In this document: piece after piece, positions 49,201 through 61,200 of the stretch
Layout: every line of letters begins with the position of its first letter
How positions within the stretch are numbered: the stretch's first letter is position 1
NCBI GenBank assembly: GCA_013396525.1
Contig: VWYX01000719.1
Coordinates: 62,001 to 126,000, forward strand
Source of the DNA: Chaetorhynchus papuensis
Taxonomy: Eukaryota > Chordata > Aves > Passeriformes > Rhipiduridae
Reading direction: 5' to 3'
Length of the DNA: 64,000 nt
Program-made: the position numbers and the translations under genes
The notes under the pieces: generated by a model
Database searches by the model: none
What the model was told of the DNA's origin: nothing
Seen by the model: the letters and a program-made list of their open reading frames with translations, nothing else

Positions 49201-52200
49201 GCTTTTGGGGTATTGGTGTCTGCTGAGTAGGAAATCCAGCTATGGATACTTTATTTGAGAGGATTTGTACACCACCACTCATATCAGCTTCTTGAGCTGG
49301 AAAGAAAAGGATCCTCCTAGCAAAGGAAAAGCAGTCCTTGAGTCACTCTGAAGGAAAGAACAAACAAAAAATGAGAGCATGCTGGAAAGCCACTACGTCC
49401 CTTCACTCCCCCAGTGCACTTTGAGATACTTGTAAAATTTGTAACACTTCAAAGCTGGAGTTGAAATCTGTGAGCGGAAGAAGATTAGGGAAATCTGAAA
49501 TATATCCTTAACAGTAATTGTTCTGTCAATTAAAAGATGCAAATTACATCACGTACTTAGCAAAAGTGATAGCTCTGGGATTAGAAGTTGGTATTTCAAA
49601 GTAGCTGACAGTAGTAGCTGAAGTGTAGTAGCGGATTAAAGAGGGCAAGGGGCTGAAATCAGCAAGGATCGTAAGTTGAAGCAGAAGAATTTTGCAAGTA
49701 AAATCTACCCCTAGATGGCAGAAAGTTTTTGTTCCACGTTGATCAAAGCTTCATGGTCTACTTTCAGTCAAAATGGTAGTTCTGCCAGGTAGAGCTGGGC
49801 AATAGTGCAGATGGATTCAGAGGCCTCAGCTGTAACTGCTGTCTCCAGCTTCAGTCACCTGTGTGTCAGGTGAGATGATCTCACATGAGGGAGTCCAGAA
49901 AAGCAAAAGAGTGGATGATACTCAGTCTGCTATTCTGTAATTCTCTTTGTTAAAATGCAGTTTTATGACTAAATAAAATTTCCTCCTTGCAAAGTGTGTT
50001 GTAGAATAACCAATGAATAGTAATACAGTTTGCTTGCCTCAGTGCCTCTCTACAGCCTGATGTTTAGATGTCCTTCACCAATATGTGAAATGGCCATTCA
50101 GAAGGGCTCTGGAAACTTGTTCCTTTTTATTTTGTCTTTATGGGAGGATAATTGAGGATCAAGAAGTTGTTTTGATGAGCATGGAGATGATGGGACTTGC
50201 TAGTTAGGCATAAGAAGCCAGTGACCTGGGGGCTATGTTGTGTGTGCTGTGTTTTCCACTTTTCATTTCTTTCTCTGACAGGTGGTAAAGGTTCCTATAA
50301 TGGAATGTTCCCTGTACTTGGACTGTGAGTCCTGTCTGGCACTGAAAGATCCCTACTGTGGCTGGTGTGTCCTTCAGGGAAGGTAAGATAGATCCCTGTT
50401 CAACTCTAAGGATTTTGGAGGGAGAGTGCCTAGGGATTGTCTCTGCTTACTTTCTTCCTTATATCTGTGTCTGGATTTAGTTTATTTTTAGTTCCTTTAT
50501 GAGATATTTGCTCTAACTTACCATTCCTCCCTCTGCCTCCCTAAAACACTGCCAGCAGCAATAGCAGTTGCACACAGGGGCATCTTTCCATTGCTTTTTT
50601 GGGTCTTTGGCACCACTCATGATTCTCCTGTTCATTGGATTTCAGCCTGGTTTTAGTCTGACTTCAGCTCAACCTCATTCCAAGTGTAGAGAAACTATCT
50701 TGTCTCTTCTTCTGGTGTCTTATTTAGCGCTCTTTCACTTCTTGCTCCCCTACTGATGTTGCTTAATGAGACATGGTTTATTCTGGTATGTGTGTCTGCC
50801 TGCTGGCTCTGCTTCCCTGGAGAAAGTCACAGGAACTAGTTCATGACCCTTGAAGCCCAAGAAGTGCCTACCTATCTATAATTTTGCAAAAGTTCCATCC
50901 TATGATTGAAGGTGGTGGGAGGCTGGGGCTTCAGTGGCTCATGTAGCTGCTTCCCCAAGACTCTAGCAAGGCTTGAGACAGCCAGTGTCTGCTTGGAAGC
51001 CAAACACAAACTGCTGCCCAGGGCTCTCACAGGGCTTCTTGCTGTTTCCCTGCAGGTGCAGCCGTCGCTCCGAGTGCTTGCGGTCCAGGTTGAGTGAGCA
51101 GTGGCTCTGGAGCTTTAACTCTACACAGCAGTGTCTGTCTGTCCAGTCACTAACTCCAGCCAATATCAGCAGAGAGGAAAAGAGAAATGTGAGTGGTGGT
51201 GATCCTGTGATGATGCTCAAGCTTACAGAAAGTCCTCTGCAAACTGCAGAGTCACAAGTCTTTCTGTTGCATTCACTGGGGTGTTGAAACACTGAACCTT
51301 CAGGCACATTGTCTGCCTCACGTGAGGGACTTATCTCCTGGTACAGCCCAGCTGTTATTTCAGTTGTTTGGTTGTTTCTTTGTTTTCCCTAAAACTACAT
51401 GTCCTTGCCTGCTAAGAGTTACTGGGTATTCTAAAGTATGTAATGCCTGCTTGGATGGGGACCCTTCTTGTTTTAGTATCTATAAGGTGCCCATGTCAGT
51501 GCTTTCAGTGTTTCTGTCACTTGCTGTCAGGAAGACCTGAAAGGAGTGGCCCAAAATTACATCTCCTGTCTGGCGTGTGATAGCTGGCAGAACAGCTAAG
51601 AAGGTGCTGGAGTGATTTGAAGTCTGTCATTGTGTCAGGAGGTGGCAAGAATCTGTCTTTTGCTAGAGGCTTGGGCAAAGAGGGAAGTTGTCAGTTGCTG
51701 GAGGGATGCCAAGTTCAGTTTGGGAATGGCAAGAGATGATGAATGAAACAGTCAGTCCTAGGAGACATTATAGGAAAATGAGTGTTTTTGCAAATAACTA
51801 CTCTATGGGGTTTTTCCTTTGAAAAAACAGAACCAAAAAATTAGATTAAATGAGGGCAAATTATTTACTGGATATTATTGAACTGACAGATCTTCTTGGC
51901 CATCTCGGACTTGCCTTCTCTGCGCGAGGAAGAATTTTATTCTTGTTATTTCGAAGATTACGAAAGCCCAGCAGTTCTGACAGAGTCAGGAATCATGTGT
52001 CCTTCTCCAGATCCCAGCCAAGCACCAGCTTTGCCAACAGGAACAGGTTAGTGAAATGCTTTAAATGGAGCATGATAGCTCTGATAACATTGTTGGGAGA
52101 AAGTATGTTGTAGGTCGTCGTATTGCCAGGATTAACAGCCATGAATGTATGTGGACTGTCAGCAGGTGTTCATTTCATTCCTCATAATATCTGTTTGCTT

Positions 52201-55200
52201 TCTACTTCTGTCACACACATCCTGTGCTATTTTGGGCTGTTGCCAAATTCCGATGCCAAATTCTGATAGCTGGAAAGGAGATCCTGTTTGAAGGGTTGTA
52301 TGTAAATCTGAATGTGATCTGAAATGCAGTCTAGAGGGGTGGCTGGTTTGGCAGCTTTGTCATAAACCTGGGGAGAGAACTCTCTTAAATATTGCTTTAT
52401 TATTAAAACCAAACAAAATGCAAACCTTCTCAAAATCCATGTAGTGGGAGAAGGAAGTACATGTAAGGAAAGGCGAGAGGAGACCCATGGTCCTTAAAGA
52501 TAAAATCTGTGATGCGGTATAACCTCAGAAAATACAGTCAGCCTGTGAGCAATAGCTGGCTGAGTATTGCTGATTGGCCACTCTAAAGAACCTGGAAAGT
52601 TCTCAATTTTTTTTCTTTGCATTGGATTTTACCCAGCCTGTCAGTGTGAGCTCTGATGAGCTGATCTCTTCAAAGAGCTTGTTCATCTGAAATAAAAGGC
52701 AGGTGCCAGTTGGGACACATTCCACACAATTCACCTAAGTGGCTGAACAGATTTTTCTGTGCAAGTATGCAGCTGGCTAATATGTATGAAGCAATCTCCA
52801 TGGACATAACATGACACCAGAACTCAGCTAACACACTCATTCAATCTCAAACTTCATTTTCAATATTATTTGCAGTATTTTAATATCTGGCTTTCACACT
52901 GCTTTAGTCTGGAACAAACCCACCAGGTCTCCATTCAGGGTGGTAAGGCAAAGAGGGAAGAGGGCTTCATGCATTGCCACTGCAAGCAGAGTGGGCAGGA
53001 TTTGCTTCTCTGTTTAGTTGTATGGGCCTGAATTTAAGCACAGTTGTGAAAAATCAGTGTAGATAAAGCCACACTCTAGTTCTCATTACTCCAAGCTTCA
53101 GATACTCTTATCAATTCCTTTGTAAGTCAGTCTTGCTTTTATTCCAAGATGCCTTACCTGCATTACTTTCATAGCATTTCTGAGGCTTATCAAGTGGCTC
53201 CTGTCCTGTAGCCTAAACTTGCTTGTGGATGTTTTCTGTCTTTGATCTATTTGTGTTGTCCTTTTGCTTCCGCAGTGCTTCTCCCACTCAGTGAACTATG
53301 GCCAGGCGTTCCTGGCGCAGAGTTTTGCTGTTTAACTGTGCCAACTTCTTCATGTTCTCTTGTTCCTCAGGCTTCCTATCTCCTTCACTCTACTGCTATT
53401 CCTTCTCTGCGTGGCTTCTGTACTCTGCTAAGATGAATTTTGAAGCTGATAACCAGATTCATACATTGTTTTCTAAGTGAGATCTCATTAGGGCCTTAGA
53501 TACCAACACTTTCCTATTCCTACTTATAATACTTTTCCTAGCTCACTAAAATATTTGCCTTTTTCCAGCTTTGTTTTAAAGGTTGCATACCAGCTCATCC
53601 ATCACACGTAGCTGTTGAGCTCCAAGTTAGTAGCACAAACTCTTGCTCTCAGCTTGCAAGTGCTCGACCTCATCTTCTGTACTGTCAAACAGCATTATTG
53701 GCAGTCATGGGAAATAATGGCCTTTTTGGAGAAAGGAGTATTTATAAATATGGTGTCATAACCCTGAAATCCTGGGAGGTGTTAGCCCTTCCACCACTGC
53801 CAAATGCAATCACCTCTATGACAGTGATAGGAGCTGGCAGTATTGCAGTGACTCCAGCCTCCAGCTGCATAGGACATACCCTTATTTTCTGCTCATCCTG
53901 GGTTTCAATACACCCCTCATCACTGATTTGTTAGCATATTGCTTCCCTTGCCATCCTATCAGGAGCCCAGCGTAGGCCTGCCTGACTGGTTCACATGGTC
54001 ATTGTTTTGTTGTGACTAGAGATTGCTTGCAAGAGGAGCTCTGAAATCTCATTCTGAGAGGAACAGTGCACAAGGTTCTTGTACGTATTTTTATAGCAAG
54101 CTGCCTTAGAGAAACAGCCTCTCCTGGGGTTGAGCAGAGAATGCAGTATGTTCCCATTATTTGGAGAACTAATAACCAGCTCTAAGGTTGGAGGCATTCG
54201 TATGGGACGAGATTAATTAGCTGATTTAGTACTGTCATATGCAAAATATCTCCTTCTGGCTGATGCTATCAGCTGCAGTAAGTTTTGACCATCTCTGCAG
54301 CTATTTGGTCTACAGAAAACAGTGACAGTCTCTTCCCAAAGAGAACAGGGCTATCCTGAGGCTTGTAGTTGATGTGAGACCTGGATTTTGAAGCAGATAA
54401 GCCTTCAGCCATTGCAAGTGAGATTACAAGTCTTATAAACCTCTTCCCTGACTCACTTCTTAGTTTGGTCATAGAACAAATCTCTCAAGGTGAAGGCAGT
54501 ATGTGAAGGGCACATCAGTTCTAAGGGTTTAATTTTCCTTTGGATGACAAAAGCAGACAATCAGCTTTGAGCCTCAGTGTTACATCTTCCTGTAATACAG
54601 AGATGGCAGTGGAATTACAGAGATAAAGATGGACAGATCTTCAGACTAGGCTTCTTTCCCATGGGTTGGCAAGAGCTGTCACAAACTACTCCTGATGAAC
54701 TTGTCCAACCTGTTTTTAGTGTCTATAGGATAATGCAGTGATTGAGGTGCTAAAAGCATGGAAGGGAATCTGTCTCAGTGTTTGACAGTGTCTATCCTAA
54801 AACATGCTGTCTCCTAACAGTATGGCAAACTTATAGGGGCTCCATTTCTAAGAAATTTTTATTTTCATTTTCAGATCATGTCACCATAAAGCTTGTAGTG
54901 CGTTTCCATGACATCTTCATTGCTTCTGTGGACTTCTCTTTCTATGACTGTGCTGCAGTGGCCCTGCTGTGGAAATCGGCACCGTGAGCACCTGCTTTTT
55001 CTCTTCTGTAGTTTTAGGGAGGGTGGCTGTCCCTTTCTGGGTTGTCCTGTCTTAGCAGATGCTTTTCTGTCATTCTTCTAGGTGCCAGAAGTGTGTGAGC
55101 AGTCTCTGGGGATGTAACTGGTGCATCCAGCAGCACCTCTGCACCCACAAAGCAGCCTGTGAGGAAGGAACCATTATCTACAATGAAAGGGTGTGTCTCC

Positions 55201-58200
55201 TGCTCATTCCTAGTCCTGTGTGCTCTCACAGCCTCAGTGAGTCAGATCGTTTCTCAGTTAAAATATCAGCTGTCAGTCACATCAAGCAAGGAGGTGAGCT
55301 ATTGGAGCAAAGAGGAGCTCCCCTTGGAGTGACACAAGGCTCTGCATCCCTGATACTACAGGTTTCTGGGGAAGTGCCATCAGATGAAGCAGGTCACCCT
55401 TGTCTTGTGGCTATGCAGCCAGTGTTGTCAAAGTGGAGAGACAAGAGCAAGCTGGCAGGGAGGCTGCGACTGGGGAGGTGGAACAGATGCCCAGTTTGTG
55501 GCTGCCACAGGTGGCCTTGCATTTTTGTGGAGAATGAAGACTAGGAGACCTCCCTCAGAGAGGAGGCCAGTGCAGGCATCTGTGGGAAGAGGGAGTGTTG
55601 CTGGATCTTGTGCACTGTGAACATTCCCCAATCCCAGGGCAAAAGATGGCATAAGCTGTAGCTCTCATTAAAATCCAGAGGGTGGAGCAGCCTCTTGTCT
55701 ATGGGAAGTCATACGGAGTGTTCTTCTGCTTGGGTTTTATTCTGTTTCATTTCTTTCCCTCTCCTCATCCCACCATGTTGTTTCTCTCTAGGCCCAGATC
55801 CCAACCTCAAGTGTGTATCCCTCTTCAGCTGCTCCCCTCACCAAATCCTCTACCACAGCCCCCACCATGGCCACAAAACCTGTCACCACCCCTGTGCATG
55901 TGGGCCCGAGCACTGTGCCCCACACGGAGCCCATCCACGTCACACCCTCCGCAGCCTCGGAGAAGACGACGGAGCCTGCACAGACACCCAGCTACACCTA
56001 CCTGACCCTCTCCACCGAAGCTGCCTCTCTCCAGGCTGCCACAGAATCCCCTCTGCCACCACCAGCAGACAAACCTGCTGTCACTGTGCCAGAGACAACT
56101 TCTGCTGCATCTGTCCTCTCTAGCCCATCTAAAAACGTGGATCATGCAGCCTTGCCCACTGAAGGGCCAGCCACAGCCCAGGAGCCCCAGCACACAGATC
56201 CGCTCACCACCCTCGGGGGTAGCCCTCTGCACACGTCTGCAGTGGCAGCAGTAACACCTTCCCCTCATGTCACGAGTTTCAAATGGCCTCCAAGTCCTTT
56301 TCCTACCACAGAGGCACTGACATCTGCTATCCCATCTCCCCAGACCCCCAGCCAGGTGCCAGGAAGCCCTGTTGCCTCTGATGACTCTCCTGGATTGCCA
56401 GGAACTGAACTCCCTGTTTCAGAGCTCCCAACATCAGCTCCCCCACAGTGGCTGCTGGAGGAAGGCACAGAGCTCCAGGACACAGAGGACTGGATGGATT
56501 TGCTGCAGGCTGAGAATGACACATCTCTTTTCTCTGCTTCTACTCTTCTGTCGGGTGATGGCGATTCTTCAGAGAGGGATGTCCCTGACTTTCCCAGGAT
56601 CCTTCACCCTGACCTCGATTATCAGTATGATGCCCCTGAGTTTTGGGAGGAGGTAAGTTACTGGGCTTTTGTAATTCACAGACTAAGGCTGTGACTCTTT
56701 GAAGTTTTCTTACAGATTGCCAGTTAGTATTTCAGCACACAGGAGAGCTTGTGTCCTGTGTTTTCTTTTCAGAGTGAAGAGCCTAGCTGGGGTCCAAATG
56801 CGTGTCCCTGTGTGCAGGGAATCCAGGGATCTTCGCTGTTTCCAGTCAATGTGGCAAGGAAGATAACCCTGCTGGGAAAGAACTTCCACCTCTATCAGGT
56901 AGTCAGCTCAATGCCATCACCATCAAGAAATTGCATTAGTGCAGGGCACTCTTTGGGCAACCTGGCCACTGGACTGCTAAAAATATGTATAATATACAGT
57001 TGTGACTCTGCCTGGGTTTCTCGTAGAGGAATAACCTATTTCTGTGCATAAAGAATTCCATAGCTTGATGTATTGGTGTGCAGGAGGTCACCCAGAGAAG
57101 GGGAGGGTACATGTGTGCACCAACCTGCTGGAGAAGATCTGCATGTATTTGGATTAAATTGCACCTGTGCTGCACTGCAGATGGTAGTTCTTGGAATAAC
57201 TTTCTGCTGAATCCATCCTGTTTGTTTGTGTCTCCATAAACTAAAGACAAGTCATCTGTTCCCTTTCCGTTCTGGCATGCTCATGTTAATGTGGCTATTC
57301 CTGCCATACCTGAAACTTCTGCAGTGGGGAAAACCACCCTTGACAGCTGTTTCTTGGGTGTGCCTCTGATAAAAATTCTCTTTGCTTCTCAAGACAGAAG
57401 ATGATTTAGTAACCTTTGACAAAAAAACAGCTTGGAACATGCAGCCCACAGTCTAATTGCTACTTTATACATTACATCTGACATACTGCACTGCTCAGAG
57501 GAGCAGAGGTGGTTCCAGAGAGATGCTTATCTAGCTTTTTTACAGGAAGTATCTAAGCAATTCTAAGTGGAAGGTTTACAGGAAAGAGATAGGGAGGAGA
57601 AATATACACTTACTGTTTTTGACATGCTCTGCCCTAATCAATGCACTCCACTCTTCATCTCCAAGCTAGTGTTTCACAGGGAGGTACTGGCATAACTTCA
57701 CAGTCCCACTGCATTTTTTTAAAATTTCCCCCTCTGTGCTAAGTTCTCCACACAGTGACACACACGCTCCCTTCTGGGTGTTTTGTGTTGGTTTGTCTTT
57801 CATACATGGAGGTAGTCACAGCATAGAGAGCCCTTGAATATAGCACAGAGTTGGCATAACGAGGAGAGTGAGAGGAGCGCGCCGCTGCCTTGGTGAAAGG
57901 TGCTGAACAGGAGAGGCAGGAGGACACTTGTGCAGCCCAAAGCTCTTTGTCACTGAGAAATGGTGCCATGTGTCTCCTCCTGCAGGACCAGCAGTGGGAC
58001 TATGAGTGTGTTTTGAATTTGGAGGGGAGGACAGTGGTGATGGAGGCTTATGTGGAAGGAGAAGAAACAAACAAGTCCCTCTGTTATATCACCTGCCAGA
58101 TGAACCAGGTGAGTGCTGGGATTACTGTGCCATTTCACAGTTCACACAGGTGCTGGTTTTGCTCAGTAAAAGAGTAGGATGGAAGGCAAGCTGTGGAGAA

Positions 58201-61200
58201 AAAAGCATATTTTGCAAAAGTATTTGTAGAATATTTAGCACTCTGGGGCCCTCAGATGTGATGCTGCTGCCTGCCAGTATTGGTACCTTCAGCCTCAGGA
58301 AGATTGTGCTGTCTGAGCCACATGACCTTGTTGCTGCACTGGCTGTAGCAGAGGATGGTGCTGTCTCTGAACTGGCCAGCACGGTGCCACTCCTGCTTTA
58401 GCTTGAGGCACTGTTGTTTGTCATTCTCTGCATCATGGCTCCTGCGATGATTGTTCTTTTGTGAGAAGAAAAATACTGTTAGTACTGATTTTGTCCTTGA
58501 GGATAGAAGCAAGCCTGTGGATTGTAAGATTATCAGGGAAAATTAAAACAGATATGTACACTTCTGGATGATGTGCGAATTTTACTTAAGGCAAGATTTG
58601 CAAGCAGAGATATTATTTTTAGCTCACAAACTCATATAGTTAGGGGAGAAGAACAACACAGACTCTTGTGCACGGGAGCCCTGCAGACCAATTGTGATCC
58701 TACATCTTCAGCTCTACTGAAATTACATAAATGCCAGCTTGAGCAGCTTTCTGAGCAGGTGGCTTGCGGATAGGAATTGGCCACTTAGGAATGCAGTTAG
58801 GAAGTTAGACAAGTATTGTTGTGAGCACACACTTGGTTTTCAGTGTTCATCTTAGTGAATCAAAACCTGCTACTCTTTCTAGAGCAGAATTGTGACTGTG
58901 AACTGGTGAGGACAAGCATGTGCTTCCACTGCCCCGACTAACACTGCCTTGTCTGCATGCATGGAAGCACCATGTAGGCTGTATGTGCCGTGCACTATTC
59001 AGTATGGATGCTGATGCTTCTTGCCTATTCAGCTGGTTTGTTTTTGCCTCTATTAAGTCCTCTTGATGATCTTTGTCTTTGCAGTACAGTTACACAGCAC
59101 CTCAACTTGAATTTAATGCTGTGGTGTTTGTACAGAGGCGACGACGCCTTCGAGTGGACAGTGCTGCAGATCTTCATGGTAGGAGCACAACACCTTCCCA
59201 GTAAAAACACAGCAGATGAGGTGGAAGGGAATTGAGAAATCCTCAAATGAGGCTTTTTGTACCTGTGGTACTCCTATAATGGGAAAACTGAGAAAAACAG
59301 AGCTTCACTTCTGACACTTGTCAGGGGCAGGAGGAGGAGTGGGGTCTGTAAAAGACGTCGGGTTGTTGGGTTATGCTGTGCCCTGTGGGGATGTTTGCAG
59401 ATACCTCTGAATTTTTCTCCTTTGCAGTGACTTTTTACAACTGCTCTGTGGGACACACTGATTGTAGCCGCTGCCAAACAGCTGACTCAAAGTACAACTG
59501 TGTGTGGTGTGGAGGTGACAACCCCAGCTGTATCTTCAGGGGCTCTTGCAAGGAAGAAATTGAAGACCTGTGTCCAGCACCTCTCATTCACTCTGTGAGT
59601 AATTTGCTCACTGGTGTACTGCACACAGGGCAAGGAGGGCTCCGTTCTGCACTGGAAATCAAAGGGCTATGAACTCAGAGTGCAAACAGTGCAGCTCAAT
59701 AATTTATTGACCTTCTGAAGAGGAAGTTCAGCTGGGGTCCCTCAGTGTTGTGAGGATTCTAGACTGTTGTGCTGGGCTTTCAGTTTGCTGGTAGAGAACA
59801 GGGGGGAACGAGTCATTTGTATCTCAGCTGAAACTGGCACACCAGAATCATTCAGGAGCTGGAAAAGGGTCCACAGGTTGGATCTTCCAACTGTCCTGAG
59901 CCAGACCCTGAAACAGGTTGGCCCATCTAAGCCTGGGGCAAAGGAGAGTAAAACCTAATGATAACAGCACAGCAATGATGGGAAGGGCATGACAGGTTAC
60001 TGGAATTAATTATTTTTGTCTGTTTATTTTAAATGTTTCTTGCTAACTGCCACATGACAAGTGTCTGTAGCCATGTGTCCCTTTTGCTGTCAGCTTGTCC
60101 TCCCTTCAGTGGCACACAACATCCATGTGCTGCATCTTGTCTTAGTTTACCTTGGATATGCTGCTCAGGGACAGAGCTTTGATGTTTGTGCAGCATGCAA
60201 TTCATTGTTGTCCTGATGCTGAGGGGGAATGGTGCTTGCTGCTTCAGTACTAGTAACATGTATTGGCTTGTGCATTCCCACTCTTCAGCAGAAATGCCCT
60301 GTGGAGTGGTCAGCATGTTGATGGGAAGGCAAAGCAGGGCAGTCTGCCTTCTAAGTGGATTGTCACCTCTGGGTGGGGACTGCTGGCAATAGCGAGGTAT
60401 GGGAAAGAAGGCTCCAGCTGTGGTGTTCTTTATGGCCTTTCTTCTGATGAGGCTGCATCCTGGGACTAGTCCAAGCCAGTAAAAGAAGTCAACAGCAGTG
60501 ACCTGAGCAGGCAGAGTTTGCACCGGGGCAGTTGAAGGGCCCTGTGCTGTAGATCAGTCACCAGACTGTGGAGGTCTGAGATGCTGTGACATTTACACAT
60601 GCGCGGATGTCTTTGCAGGTGTACCCCCTGTCTGGACCAGTGGAAGGTGGCACTAGAATCACCATCACTGGCTCAAACCTCGGGCAGAAACATCAAGACA
60701 TTGCAGAAACTGTCACTGTTGCAGGAATTCCCTGTGCCGTAGATGCTCAAGAGTATGAGATCTCTAGCAGGTAGAGTATCTATGAAACCTCCTCCCAGAG
60801 GCAGGTGCTGGCTTTTCCCTTGGCTGCTGACCCAGCCTGAGATGTCTTTGCCTTTGCTGTAGTAGGTGTTGAGCCCTGCCCATTCCCCTGAGTAAGGTCA
60901 CTGTGTGAGCAGTTGCTCAGGCAGTGACCCTAGAGAGATAAGGTTGTGTACAAGGCGACAGCCGAACAGCGATGCCGTATTCCAGCCACACTGCCCCCGC
61001 AGAGCCCACAGTCAGGTCACGGGGCTGTGGGCTCAGAACCCAGCAGTTTCATGGGTGTCTCTCTCAGCCACAGGGAGATTTCAATAAGGCAAGGGACATG
61101 GCTTGTGCAAGTGTCACTGATAGGGAAATAGCCTGACCATGTTAACACAGGGTAAGCATGGGAACGCTTGGTTGGAGGCACACCCCTAGATTGTCAGACT

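Noticed and set aside
55825..56268. 147-codon Cys/Gly/Arg-rich frame on the - strand
   Set aside because: Mirror of the Ser/Thr/Pro-rich coding exon 9; an antisense shadow.
60029..60523. 164-codon frame on the - strand within a PLXNB1 intron
   Set aside because: No recognisable motif and no flanking splice signals; likely chance.
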